Of a DNA stretch of 64,000 bases, positions 7,935 through 16,238 are shown one piece after another. Both the position numbers and the translations under genes were made by a program. Source of the stretch: an endosymbiont of Escarpia spicata (GTDB lineage: Bacteria; Pseudomonadota; Gammaproteobacteria; Chromatiales; Chromatiaceae); NCBI GenBank assembly GCA_003349915.1, contig QFXE01000007.1, forward strand, positions 1-64,000, in the 5' to 3' direction. The notes beneath the pieces are model-generated. The model searched no databases. It was not told the origin of the DNA and saw only the letters and a program-made list of their open reading frames with translations. Numbering within the stretch: the first letter of the stretch is position 1; each line of letters starts with the position of its first letter.

Positions 7935-9045
7935 GCAGCAGTTGTTTGATCTCGGCTGATGACGTGATCATCAGCGGAGTATAACCGAATTCTTGGTCAG
8001 CCAAATCGGGATCCGCCTTTGCCTCAAGCAGGAATCTGACAACTTCAGTATGATTTTTCACCGACGCGAGAAACAATGGAGTCATCCCGGATGTTGTGAC
8101 CGCGTTTTGATTTGCTTTAGCTGCAAGCAACAGTTTGACGATTTCAGTATGACCAAACTGCGAAGCCCTTCCCAGCGGGGTGCCGGTTGTATTGACATTT
8201 GCTGCAGCACCAAGCAATAACTCAACAATTTCTGAATAACCATTCTGCGACGCCACAATCAGCGGAGTAGCACCGTTTGCCGTGGCTGCGTTAACATCCG
8301 CGTTGGCTGCAAGCAATAGCTTGACTACTTCAGTGTGACCATATGACGATGCTTTCCATAGCGGAGTTGCCCCGTTTACTCCTTTGCGATTTATGTTTGC
8401 TCCAGCCTGTATTGCCTCTTTGATCCTGGCTATAGCTTCATTCGTCATAGAATTAGGGAGAATCTTCAATTCTATCGATGTGGACTTCTTTGCCGGTTGT
8501 TCAATGGGAGAGAAATACCCATCATCTCTCCATTCACCGTAAGTTTTGTTATCATTCGTCTCATAGATGAAACCTCTGCCAAATGGCATGCCATTTCGAA
8601 AACTCCCAACAAACTTCCTGCCATCGGGAAAAGACTGTGTCCCCTCACCATTCGGCTGGCCACCTTTGAATTCTCCGGTGTATATTCTCCCATCCGGCTG
8701 TGTTAGTTCGCCATGGCCATGCTTCAACCCATTTTGAAATCCACCAATATAGGTATATCCATTGAAAGTGTGGGTTCCCTTGCCGTGCGGCTTGTTGTTA
8801 AGAAAATCTCCCACATATTTCTCTCTGTTTGACGGAACAGTCAGGGTCCCATGGCCCTGTTTCATTCCATTATTAAACTCGCCAACGTATTTTCTGCCAC
8901 TGGGATATGTGTAAGTGCCATATCCATTTCTACAATCCCCAATGCAGCTGTTTGACTGGACCTCCTGTCGCGGCGTATTGGAAACGCAACCAGTGATGAT
9001 CAGCGTGGTAGCGAGAAACAAAAAAGTAGTCGACTTCTTGGACAT
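7858..9045 (-). CDS. MORN- and ankyrin-repeat lipoprotein, 5' part of a frameshifted gene
   Basis: Starts with a lipoprotein signal peptide (hydrophobic stretch ending ITGC, lipid Cys near residue 20). Then come about five MORN repeats (GxYxYPSGRKYVGEFNNGMKQGHGTL type, residues about 40-165), a linker, and about five ankyrin repeats to the end of this frame. The frame stops within an ankyrin unit after LASE; the array continues in the -1 frame as the 6723-7934 reading frame. MORN repeats are often membrane- or envelope-associated, so the intact product would be an envelope-anchored interaction protein. Whether the frameshift is a real lesion or a base-call error cannot be told from sequence alone. 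The gene interrupts a region rich in duplicated gene fragments. Confidence 0.75.
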   Translation of the reverse strand: MSKKSTTFLFLATTLIITGCVSNTPRQEVQSNSCIGDCRNGYGTYTYPSGRKYVGEFNNGMKQGHGTLTVPSNREKYVGDFLNNKPHGKGTHTFNGYTYIGGFQNGLKHGHGELTQPDGRIYTGEFKGGQPNGEGTQSFPDGRKFVGSFRNGMPFGRGFIYETNDNKTYGEWRDDGYFSPIEQPAKKSTSIELKILPNSMTNEAIARIKEAIQAGANINRKGVNGATPLWKASSYGHTEVVKLLLAANADVNAATANGATPLIVASQNGYSEIVELLLGAAANVNTTGTPLGRASQFGHTEIVKLLLAAKANQNAVTTSGMTPLFLASVKNHTEVVRFLLEAKADPDLADQEFGYTPLMITSSAEIKQLLLAAKADIEAVEKEGRSALYLASERR

Positions 9046-9193
9046 TGTTGAATCCTCAAGATTTCCAAAATGACTTGATCCCTATTTTCCCCTTATGTTG
9101 GCGGAACCTATTTCCACAAGCAGTTGAAATGTCGTTACATAACGAAACTGTCTCCTAATAATGACTCACCGCTCCTTAGGGAAAAGCAGGAAA

Positions 9194-9403
9194 AAACGTG
9201 TCAGAGAACAGTTTTCGCAATATTCTCCGTCTGTTAATTTCCTCGGACGCCCCGGTTTACCAAGTCTTGCCCTTCTATTTATCATAGACTCGGTTTCTTC
9301 AAAAAACCGGCTATTTCCCACCGCCAACTCATGATTCAGTGCATCCCTGACAAAATGAATAAAACTTGAACTATTGTAGCAGAAACCGTTCTCTGACCCG
9401 TTT
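9194..9403 (-). pseudogene. Remnant of a REP-associated tyrosine transposase (RAYT) bounded by inverted repeats
   Basis: Minus-strand translation gives the typical C-terminal end of Y1 transposases of the RAYT type: RDALNHELAVGNSRFF, then LGKPGRPRKL. The segment is bordered by 21-bp inverted repeats differing at two positions (9194-9214 and 9383-9403, core GTCAGAGAAC). Only about 60 codons are left and the catalytic His and Tyr parts are gone. The flanks are 5' noncoding sequence of the MORN gene and a yjgR remnant. Confidence 0.6.
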
Positions 9404-9408
9404 GTTCA

Positions 9409-9444
9409 CCGATCATCTGCGGCAACATCATCGGCAAGCGCTGA
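9409..9444 (+). pseudogene. Last codons of a yjgR-type gene, copy C
   Basis: Encodes CGNIIGKR and a stop, identical in its last residues to the end of copy B. It lies 59 bp upstream of the deleted yceH copy, reproducing the yjgR-yceH order of copy A. Everything upstream has been replaced by the RAYT remnant. Confidence 0.55.
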
Positions 9445-9503
9445 GGCGGTTAGCAGATAAAAATAGCGGGTAGGCAGCTTTTCCTCTCACCAATAGCACT
9501 GAT

Positions 9504-9801
9504 ATGACAGACCAACCTGACACTGAAGCCAATAATGAACCGTTGCTCACACCTGTTGAGGCACGAATTCTCGGCGTATTGATGGAGAAACAAGGGGCCA
9601 GGACGGCGCGAGGATCGATACGTTCAGTTGCTGAGCGAAGAAGCACATGAGGTGCAACCGGTGATCACTGCCGGGAACGATTCGACCAGTGAAGCAGATC
9701 GCCTGACCGCCCTGGATGAGGAAGTACGGCGGCTACGGACAGAAATCGACACCCTTTGGCAGTTGACCGGACTGCAGAGACCGTCGCCGAATGACGAATA
9801 G
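9504..9801 (+). pseudogene. yceH: yceH copy with internal out-of-frame deletion
   Basis: The first 30 codons match the intact YceH at 2858 (MTDQPDTEANNEPLLTPVEA and on through LGVLMEK). The sequence then jumps to the region coding GPGRREDRY and the C-terminal coiled-coil-like end (DRLTALDEEVRRLRTEIDTLW), ending at the TAG at 9799-9801. The join is out of frame, so the product stops soon after it. About 130 codons are lost. Divergence between the two copies in the C-terminal linker shows that the duplication is not recent. Confidence 0.85.
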
Positions 9802-9971
9802 TTTCCGAAAACCGTGCGAAAATCGGGGCAGAGAACAATTTATTCTAACAATTATTCCTCTGTTGCCTATCGATCGAGTCTGACCGCATTGATTCTGAGC
9901 AGGTAGGAGCAGCGCCTCTACCAACGCTTCATAGTAAATAATAGGGGATATAGCCCAAAGCGTTTTCTGGC
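9802..9971. other. Intergenic with repeat half-sites
   Basis: Contains GGGGCAGAGAAC (near 9824), related to the GTCAGAGAAC inverted repeat of the nearby RAYT remnant, and GTAGGAGCAGCGCC (near 9905), related to the REP hairpin at 14277-14345. No gene seen. Confidence 0.4.
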
Positions 9972-10748
9972 CTACTTCTTGATCCCCACACCCCGGTGCA
10001 GCAGGTTCAGGCTATAGGCTGACAGGGCCAAAATAAACGAGAGAATGATCGCTATCGCAATACCAAGATCGATATCCGAAACGCCGATGAGGCCGAAGCG
10101 AAAGGCGTTCACCATATAGAGCACAGGATTGGCCATGGAGACATCCTGCCAGAATTGGGGCAACAGCTGGATGGAGTAGAAGACGCCGCCAAGATAGGTC
10201 AGTGGTGTCAACACAAAGGTCGGCACGATAGCAATATCATCAAAGGTGTTGGCATAGACCGCGTTGATGAAACCCGCCAGGGCAAACAGGATCGAAGTCA
10301 AAACGAACACCAGCAGCGTGATAGCGTAACTGTGTATCTCAAGATCGGTAAAGAACAGTGAGACCAGTGTCACCACGCTACCGACGGCAACGCCCCTGGC
10401 CACTCCTCCGCTGACATATCCTGCCAATACCACCCAGTTCGGCACAGGCGCGACCAACATCTCATCCACATAGTGCTGAAATTTTGCGCTGTAGAAAGAG
10501 GAGACCACGTTGGCATAAGAGTTCTGTATCACTGACATCAGGATCAAACCTGGCACGATAAAATCGATGTAGCGGAAACCATCCATCTCCCCGATGCGGT
10601 CACCAATCAGCGTGCCGAAGATAACGAAGTAGAGGCTGGTGGTGATCGCCGGCGGCAGTATGGTCTGGATCCAGATGCGGCTGAAACGCAGCACCTCTTT
10701 GATGACAATGGTGCGATAGGCGATGGCGTAGCCGCTCCAGTGGGTCAC
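9972..10748 (-). CDS. yadH: ABC-2 type transporter permease (YadH-like)
   Basis: A 258-residue inner-membrane protein with about six hydrophobic segments. Conserved points include IWIQTILPPAITTSLYF in the first segment, IVPGLILMSVIQNSY, FDDIAIVPTFVLTPLTYLGG and the C-terminal GVGIKK. These are characteristic of YadH, the permease partner of YadG. Its start overlaps the ATPase stop by four bases, so the two are translationally coupled and form a full exporter when dimerised. The substrate of YadGH is not established. A decayed copy of its last codons is fused to ATPase sequence at 5487-5688. Confidence 0.9.
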   Translation of the reverse strand: MTHWSGYAIAYRTIVIKEVLRFSRIWIQTILPPAITTSLYFVIFGTLIGDRIGEMDGFRYIDFIVPGLILMSVIQNSYANVVSSFYSAKFQHYVDEMLVAPVPNWVVLAGYVSGGVARGVAVGSVVTLVSLFFTDLEIHSYAITLLVFVLTSILFALAGFINAVYANTFDDIAIVPTFVLTPLTYLGGVFYSIQLLPQFWQDVSMANPVLYMVNAFRFGLIGVSDIDLGIAIAIILSFILALSAYSLNLLHRGVGIKK

Positions 10749-11683
10749 GCTTTGCCCTCCACACTGCGGCTGCGATCCCGGTCCACCATATTGATGAACA
10801 TCTGTTCCAAACGGTTCTGCTTGTTGCGCATGCTGACAACCTCGATACCCTTGCGGGAGAGGGTTTCGAAGAGACCGTTAACGGTCTGCTCACAAGAGAG
10901 TTCAACCTCCAATGTAGTCTCATCCACACGTTCCAAAACATATCCGTCCAGTTCAGGCAAACGGGGGAGTGCCTCACGCAGGTTGAGTACGAAGGTCTCC
11001 GTGTGCAGACGGCTCAGCAGTCCCGAGAGCGAAGACTGCTCCACAATCCGGCCGTGGTTGATGATGGCGATATTGCGGCAGAGGCTCTCCGCCTCTTCGA
11101 GATAGTGGGTGGTAAGAATGATGGTGGTGCCCTGAGCGTTGATCTCACGCAGGAACGCCCACATGGAACGGCGGATCTCGATATCCACCCCGGCAGTGGG
11201 TTCATCGAGGATCAACAACCGCGGCCGATGCACCAACGCACGGGCTATCATCAGACGGCGCTTCATGCCGCCGGAGAGCGCGCGTGCCTGTTCGCTGCGC
11301 CGATCCCAGAGATCGAGCCGTTTCAGACTCTTCTCCGCCCGCAGATAGGCTTCACCCCGCGGTATGCCGTAGTAGCCCGCCTGATTGATCAGGATCTCCA
11401 CTACCGGCTCCCACTGATTGAAGTTGAACTCCTGAGGTACCAGACCAATGAACTGCTTGGCTGCCTCAGGCTGCCTGTCGGTATCATGGCCAAATACCGC
11501 CACCTGCCCGGATGATTTGTTGACCAGGGAGGCGATGATGCCGATGGCAGTCGACTTTCCTGCACCGTTGGGACCCAACAATGCAAAAAAGTCCCCCTCT
11601 TTTACATCGAGATCGATACCTTTCAGGGCCTCAAAGCCGTTGTTGTATCTCTTGTGCAGGTTTCGAATGGAGAGGGCGTTCAC
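10745..11683 (-). CDS. yadG: ABC transporter ATP-binding protein (YadG-like)
   Basis: A 312-residue ATPase subunit. Walker [10 protein letters not shown] is at residues 37-45, the ABC signature reads LSGGMKRR, Walker B is [12 protein letters not shown], and the switch His is in [10 protein letters not shown]. It powers export through the downstream YadH-like permease. The length matches YadG. A tag GGGGTCAGAGTCAAAC at 11740-11755, similar to those near RAYT genes, lies in the upstream gap, and a partial, stop-containing copy of the central part of this gene lies at 5487-5688. Confidence 0.9.
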   Translation of the reverse strand: MNALSIRNLHKRYNNGFEALKGIDLDVKEGDFFALLGPNGAGKSTAIGIIASLVNKSSGQVAVFGHDTDRQPEAAKQFIGLVPQEFNFNQWEPVVEILINQAGYYGIPRGEAYLRAEKSLKRLDLWDRRSEQARALSGGMKRRLMIARALVHRPRLLILDEPTAGVDIEIRRSMWAFLREINAQGTTIILTTHYLEEAESLCRNIAIINHGRIVEQSSLSGLLSRLHTETFVLNLREALPRLPELDGYVLERVDETTLEVELSCEQTVNGLFETLSRKGIEVVSMRNKQNRLEQMFINMVDRDRSRSVEGKA

Positions 11684-11739
11684 GGCAGGACTACAGCAGA
11701 TGGATGATGACCACTTATTCTACAGATATTTAGCCAGCA

Positions 11740-11755
11740 GGGGTCAGAGTCAAAC
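11740..11755. repeat. RAYT-type tag
   Basis: GGGGTCAGAGTCAAAC matches the style of sequence tags flanking RAYT transposase genes in gammaproteobacteria. No transposase remains around it. Confidence 0.35.
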
Positions 11756-11839
11756 CGGACAGCGCGGCAGGTAATTGAGATTGAGTTGAGCCGTTTGCCC
11801 CCACCCCCGCCGCTTCGCAGCGAGCTGTGGGGATAGTGA

Positions 11840-12595
11840 TTAATCCGGAATTCCATTGAGTCGCTGTTTCGTCTCCGCCCACAACGCCTCGTAGGCCTGT
11901 GCTGCTGCTCCCCGCAGGGCATACTCGGCCACTGGCATGCGGAATATACCCATCCGCTCCACGTCACTGGCATAGGGAATACGGGTCTCCAGCACCTCGC
12001 TGTGCGAGGCAGGCAGGTTCTTCATGACATCGAGATGCATCCGCTTGCGCCGGTCCACCATGGAAAAGAAGGGCATCAATTCCAGCCCGCCTATGCGATG
12101 GCCATCAAGAAAATCGAGCAATTGGTCAAAGGTTCGCAAGGAGAGAGTAGTCGGAATCAGGGGCAACATCAGGCCATCGGCGGCACGAAAGATGTTTTCC
12201 GATACCAGCGATATACTGGGCGGACAGTCGAGAAAAACATAATCATAGGCACGGGAGAGGGGACGCAGCAGTCTCAGCAGCTGTTTGGTGGGTTTGCTGA
12301 CGGTCTCCAGTCTCAGATCCATATTCCGATAGGAGAAGTCCGCCGGCAGAATGTCAAGGTTGGCAAAGTCGGTGGCCTTGACCAGCGAGTCAAGATCGAG
12401 CTTGCCTTTCACCAATCGTTTACTGCCGCCCTTTACCTTCGGTTTGACGCGAAAATAGAAGGTCGCTGCAGCCTGGGGATCAAGATCCCAGATCAGGGTG
12501 CGGTGGCCCTCTTTCGCCGCCAGATAGGCGAGATTCACTGCCGTGGCAGTCTTGCCCACCCCACCCTTGATGTTGTAGATGCCGATGATCTTCAT
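11840..12595 (-). CDS. ParA/MinD-family ATPase next to a CHAD protein
   Basis: A 251-residue ParA-type ATPase. It has the deviant Walker A KGGVGKT (residues 10-16, with the signature Lys10), Walker A' context DLDPQAAAT, and Walker B FLDCPPS. Such ATPases position chromosomes, plasmids or cytoplasmic bodies by forming dynamic gradients on the nucleoid. No parB or replication gene is nearby, so this is not an ordinary partition locus. The start overlaps the stop of the CHAD gene by four bases, so the two proteins are co-made. CHAD proteins associate with polyphosphate granules, which makes granule positioning a reasonable, untested idea. Confidence 0.85.
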   Translation of the reverse strand: MKIIGIYNIKGGVGKTATAVNLAYLAAKEGHRTLIWDLDPQAAATFYFRVKPKVKGGSKRLVKGKLDLDSLVKATDFANLDILPADFSYRNMDLRLETVSKPTKQLLRLLRPLSRAYDYVFLDCPPSISLVSENIFRAADGLMLPLIPTTLSLRTFDQLLDFLDGHRIGGLELMPFFSMVDRRKRMHLDVMKNLPASHSEVLETRIPYASDVERMGIFRMPVAEYALRGAAAQAYEALWAETKQRLNGIPD

Positions 12596-14157
12596 GCAGC
12601 CCCCTTGCCACCAAAGAGTTTCCTGAATGTGTCGCGGTTGTCCTGTGCGGCAAAGTCGGTAAACAGAGCCGCGAACTCAGCCCGGGCCTGCTGTTGCTTC
12701 GCCAGCAGATCACCCACCAGGATGCCCATCGCAATCACCGGCCGGGCGCCGCTTCCCTCTTTCAGCATCTGCTCGCCAAAATCCTCCAGGCTTTCCGCCT
12801 GCACCTGCAGATCCTGAAAGTCGCCAAGATTATCCAGCAGGATCTTCATCGCCTTGATCACCTTGCGAATATCACGCTTGGGATAGAGACTCTGAAAGAA
12901 CTCCATGAGATAGCGCAGTTTTTTGCACGATTTGCGCAGGTCGTGAAGCGCTTCCGCCGGGGAGTCCGGAGTAATCGCCAACCCCTCTTTCAACACACGA
13001 TGGTAGATCTTGCGAATGCGCAGATCCGCCACCATCGCCGCCGGCTTCCTGGAATTGGCCTCAACCGGCGCCTCCGGCAGTGGCGACTCCAGCCAGCTAC
13101 GCCAATCCTTCATCAATTTCCGGAAGTGAGGCGAGTTGATCTTGCGCACCAGAGCACGCTGCGCACCCTGATGATGACTCACCAGGAAGTCGTGAAAGGG
13201 ATCGAGGTCGGCTTGCACCACCGTCGGCAGACTCGCCTGAAGATCAGAGAATTTCAGCAGATAGACATCCAAATCACGGGTCGGCCCGGTAATCTTGCCG
13301 ATCCACCCTAAACCCTGTTTGAAACGTTCGATATCGGTTTCGGCAAAGATGTTCTTGACCTGCCCCAGCAACGAACGGCTGCGGCGCACTGCGACCCGTA
13401 GGTCGTGGAGAAATTCCGAATCAAGATTTGCCCGGGTACCGGAAATGTTCGCTTCCATGGTATCCAACAGACCCAGCAGTATTTTTCTACCAGCAGCATC
13501 AGCACGCTGTTCAGGGTCGAGCCGATAGTTGAGCTTGGATGAGTAGTCCCAGGGCCGCCGGCCAATTCCGTCGAGCGCACCGATGAACGGCGTCTGAGCC
13601 GCCACCTCCAATCCCAGATTCTCCAGATCCGCCTGCACACGCAGGAACGGTTTTGGGTAGCCTTTAAGCGGCAACAGGGTGAGGGTCGGTTCCAACGGCC
13701 CCTGCTGTTTGCCATCCTGGGAGCTGTAGCAGTTCTCTTCCAGCACAATCCGAACGACCGTCTTCTCCTCCCTGTCGAGCACCCGCAGGGTTCGCAGATG
13801 ACGGTCCACCCTGACCAGGGGTAACAGTGTACGCATTTCGAGTATCGGGGAGAGTCGCTCGCGCATCTCGCCGACCGGCAGGGAATCGCTGAATCCAGGG
13901 ATCTGCTGCTGCGCCTCACACGCCACCTGCTCCCCGCTACGATGTTCAATCCAGCAGAGACGGCCACCCGCCGAAGACTTTTCGAAGGTCAGCTCCGCAC
14001 CAGCCTGCCAAACCCGCCAATCGAAACTGTCGAGAAAGACCAGGCTATCTTCACTTTTGGGAGCTTTCAGGAAACGGTGGGATTGGGCCAGCGCAGACTC
14101 GACGCCGTCCAGTCCCAAGTCGTCAGGCAGAGTGTATTTGATCGGCTGCAGCAACAT
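12592..14157 (-). CDS. CHAD domain-containing protein
   Basis: A 521-residue protein with a long N-terminal part (about 1-215) and a C-terminal CHAD domain made of two helical repeats. The domain is marked by HDLRVAVRRSRS (His251) and HDLRKSCKKLRY (near residue 410), both rich in the basic residues that bind polyphosphate. The N-terminal part has strands with conserved basic and acidic residues (VRVDRHLRTLRV, VRIVLEE) and faintly recalls a degenerate CYTH triphosphatase domain, the usual partner of CHAD, but I cannot confirm this. It is the first gene of a two-gene operon with the ParA-like ATPase. Confidence 0.85.
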   Translation of the reverse strand: MLLQPIKYTLPDDLGLDGVESALAQSHRFLKAPKSEDSLVFLDSFDWRVWQAGAELTFEKSSAGGRLCWIEHRSGEQVACEAQQQIPGFSDSLPVGEMRERLSPILEMRTLLPLVRVDRHLRTLRVLDREEKTVVRIVLEENCYSSQDGKQQGPLEPTLTLLPLKGYPKPFLRVQADLENLGLEVAAQTPFIGALDGIGRRPWDYSSKLNYRLDPEQRADAAGRKILLGLLDTMEANISGTRANLDSEFLHDLRVAVRRSRSLLGQVKNIFAETDIERFKQGLGWIGKITGPTRDLDVYLLKFSDLQASLPTVVQADLDPFHDFLVSHHQGAQRALVRKINSPHFRKLMKDWRSWLESPLPEAPVEANSRKPAAMVADLRIRKIYHRVLKEGLAITPDSPAEALHDLRKSCKKLRYLMEFFQSLYPKRDIRKVIKAMKILLDNLGDFQDLQVQAESLEDFGEQMLKEGSGARPVIAMGILVGDLLAKQQQARAEFAALFTDFAAQDNRDTFRKLFGGKGAA

Positions 14158-14276
14158 TGCTTTGATTCCAAGACACAGAGGGTTGGAAGAGTAACCGACA
14201 CCCTATGTAGCAGGCAATCTCAATTGACGCATTCGTCTCTGCATTTTTTTCAGCATCGTTTCCGGACGGACAACCG

Positions 14277-14345
14277 GTAGGAGCGGCGCCTCCGCCGCGA
14301 TGACTCCGTGGCTAGATAAATCGCGGCGGGGCGCCGCGCTCCTAC
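14277..14345. repeat. REP-type hairpin
   Basis: Two long arms, GTAGGAGCGGCGCC onward (14277-14301) and the near-complementary 14320-14345 ending CGCTCCTAC, form a strong GC-rich hairpin between two same-strand genes. GTAGGAGCGGC-type arms are common REP elements in gammaproteobacteria. It may also act as a transcription terminator for hsp20. Confidence 0.6.
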
Positions 14346-14375
14346 ATATCAGAGAATTAAACCCAAAGAAATGAA

Positions 14376-14810
14376 TCAGTGGGTAACCGGGATGCGGCGT
14401 GGCTGCAGTGCGGCTCTCTTCTTGATCACCACTTCCAATACACCGTGACTGGTTGCCGCGCTGATCTCTGTATCGTCGGCCGTTTCGGGCAATTTGAAAC
14501 TGCGGCGAAACGCCCCTTGAAACCGTTCGCGGCGACTGTAATCCCGCTTTTCGTTCTCGGCATCCACCGTCTTACGTTCACCGGAGATCTCCAGTACGCC
14601 ATCCTCCATGGAGACCTGGATCCCTTCCGGGGCAACACCGGGAATATCCATGGTCAAACGATAGTGATCGTCAGCCTCATGAATATCCACCGCCGGTGTC
14701 CAGGCGGATGCTGCGGCAACCTGTTGCTGTTTGCGCGCCTGCATCAGGCGGTCCATCTCGCGGCCAAAGTCGTGCAGCTGGATCCAGGGCTCATTGTGAA
14801 AAATGCTCAT
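14376..14810 (-). CDS. Small heat-shock protein, Hsp20/IbpA family
   Basis: A 144-residue ATP-independent holdase. The alpha-crystallin domain runs from about residue 38 (WTPAVDIHE) to 133, with DIPGVAPEGIQVSMEDGVLEI and the conserved GVLEVVIKK strand. The C-terminal I-x-V anchor is IPV in RRIPVTH. A good ribosome site GGAG lies 10 nt before the ATG. A sigma-32-like promoter is visible upstream, so heat induction is expected. It forms a monocistronic unit bounded by the REP hairpin on its 3' side. Confidence 0.93.
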   Translation of the reverse strand: MSIFHNEPWIQLHDFGREMDRLMQARKQQQVAAASAWTPAVDIHEADDHYRLTMDIPGVAPEGIQVSMEDGVLEISGERKTVDAENEKRDYSRRERFQGAFRRSFKLPETADDTEISAATSHGVLEVVIKKRAALQPRRIPVTH

Positions 14811-14851
14811 TTTTTCGTTCTCCAGAAATTGTGTTTTGCTGTTGTCTGAAG

Positions 14852-14879
14852 AGATTGGGACACACCATTTTTTTTCAAG
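14852..14879 (-). promoter_or_regulatory. Sigma-32-like heat-shock promoter of the hsp20 gene
   Basis: On the minus strand CTTGAAA (14879-14873) is followed after 13 bases by CCCAATCT (14859-14852). The sigma-32 consensus is CTTGAAA, 13-14 bases, then CCCCATNT; only the fourth base of the -10 differs. It sits about 42 bp upstream of the Hsp20 start codon. Confidence 0.65.
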
Positions 14880-15026
14880 TGCTGATATGAAAAACGCGAT
14901 AACCCCGAAGTAAAAAGCGGTTGTTGTTCCTTGAAGCGGACTCTATACGCAACTTATACTCGCATCCAACATCAACTTAACGAATACAGGTGCCGGTTTC
15001 CACGGCCCACTACAGGCAGCGACGCT

Positions 15027-16208
15027 ATGAACACACCTATCTTCAACCCCCCCATCCGTACGCTCATGGGCCCCGGCCCCTCCGATGTGCATCCGCGCAT
15101 TCTGGAAGCCCTCTCCCGTCCGACCATCGGCCATCTGGATCCAGCCTTCGTCGGCATGATGGAGCAGACCAAGGCGCTTCTGCAGTACGCTTTCCAAACC
15201 GAAAACGCGCTGACCATGCCGGTCTCGGCCCCCGGTTCCGCCGGTATGGAGACCTGCTTCGCCAATCTGGTCGAACCGGGTGACAAGGTCATCGTCTGCC
15301 AGAACGGCGTCTTCGGCGGTCGCATGAAAGAGAACGTGGAACGTTGCGGCGGCACCCCGGTGATGGTGGAAGACGACTGGGGTACCGCAGTCGACCTGCA
15401 GAAGGTCGAGGAAACGCTGGAAACCAATCCCGACGCCAAAATTCTCGCCTTCGTACATGCTGAGACCTCCACCGGCGCCCAGTCCGATGCCAAGGAACTG
15501 GTGGCACTGGCCCATGCCCACGACTGTCTGACCATCGTCGATGCGGTAACCTCCCTCGGCGGCACTCCGATAAAGGTGGACGAATGGGAGATCGACAGCA
15601 TCTACTCCGGCACTCAGAAATGTCTCTCCTGCACACCTGGTATCTCACCAATCAGTTTCAGCGAACGCGCCCTGGAGAAGGTGCGCAACCGTTCAGGCAA
15701 GGTGCAGAGCTGGTTCCTCGACCTCAACCTGGTGATGGGTTACTGGGGTAGCGGGCAGAAGCGCGCCTATCACCACACCGCACCGGTGAACGCACTCTAT
15801 GGCCTGCATGAATCGCTGCGCATCCTTGAGGAAGAGGGGCTGGAGAACGCCTGGGCAAGACACCGGAAGATTCATCTGGCACTGAAGGCTGGGCTTGAGG
15901 CAATGGGACTCACCTTCATCGTCGACGAGGCACACCGTCTGCCCCAGCTCAACGCTGTATCCATTCCTGAAGGAGTTGACGACGCTGCCGTACGTGGACG
16001 CCTGCTCAACGAATACAATCTGGAGATCGGTGCCGGTCTCGGCGCGCTGGCCGGAAAGGTCTGGCGCATCGGCCTCATGGGCCACAGTGCGCGGGCGAAG
16101 AACGTCCTGCTCTGCGTTGGCGCTCTGGAAGCGGTCCTGAGCGACATGGGCGCACCAATCAACACGGGCGTGACCCTGGCTGCGGTACAGAAAGCGTTGC
16201 AGGCTTAA
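15027..16208 (+). CDS. Class V aminotransferase (alanine/serine-glyoxylate aminotransferase family)
   Basis: A 393-residue PLP enzyme. The N-terminus LMGPGPSDVHPRILEAL is typical of alanine-glyoxylate and serine-glyoxylate aminotransferases. Other marks are PGSAGMET, the HAETSTG strand, DAVTSLGG carrying the PLP-contacting Asp, and the Schiff-base Lys198 in SGTQKCL. It moves an amino group between an amino acid and glyoxylate or pyruvate; the exact donor is not readable. The start at 15027 matches the family N-terminus; an upstream in-frame ATG at 14931 would add 32 residues unlike any family member. Confidence 0.88.
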   Translation: MNTPIFNPPIRTLMGPGPSDVHPRILEALSRPTIGHLDPAFVGMMEQTKALLQYAFQTENALTMPVSAPGSAGMETCFANLVEPGDKVIVCQNGVFGGRMKENVERCGGTPVMVEDDWGTAVDLQKVEETLETNPDAKILAFVHAETSTGAQSDAKELVALAHAHDCLTIVDAVTSLGGTPIKVDEWEIDSIYSGTQKCLSCTPGISPISFSERALEKVRNRSGKVQSWFLDLNLVMGYWGSGQKRAYHHTAPVNALYGLHESLRILEEEGLENAWARHRKIHLALKAGLEAMGLTFIVDEAHRLPQLNAVSIPEGVDDAAVRGRLLNEYNLEIGAGLGALAGKVWRIGLMGHSARAKNVLLCVGALEAVLSDMGAPINTGVTLAAVQKALQA

Positions 16209-16238
16209 GGAGCTTCTGATTTTCAAGCAGGAAGAGAC

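Noticed and set aside
11840..12595. Chromosome or plasmid partition locus
   Set aside because: No parB-like gene, no parS-like repeats and no replication gene are nearby; the overlapping partner is a CHAD protein.
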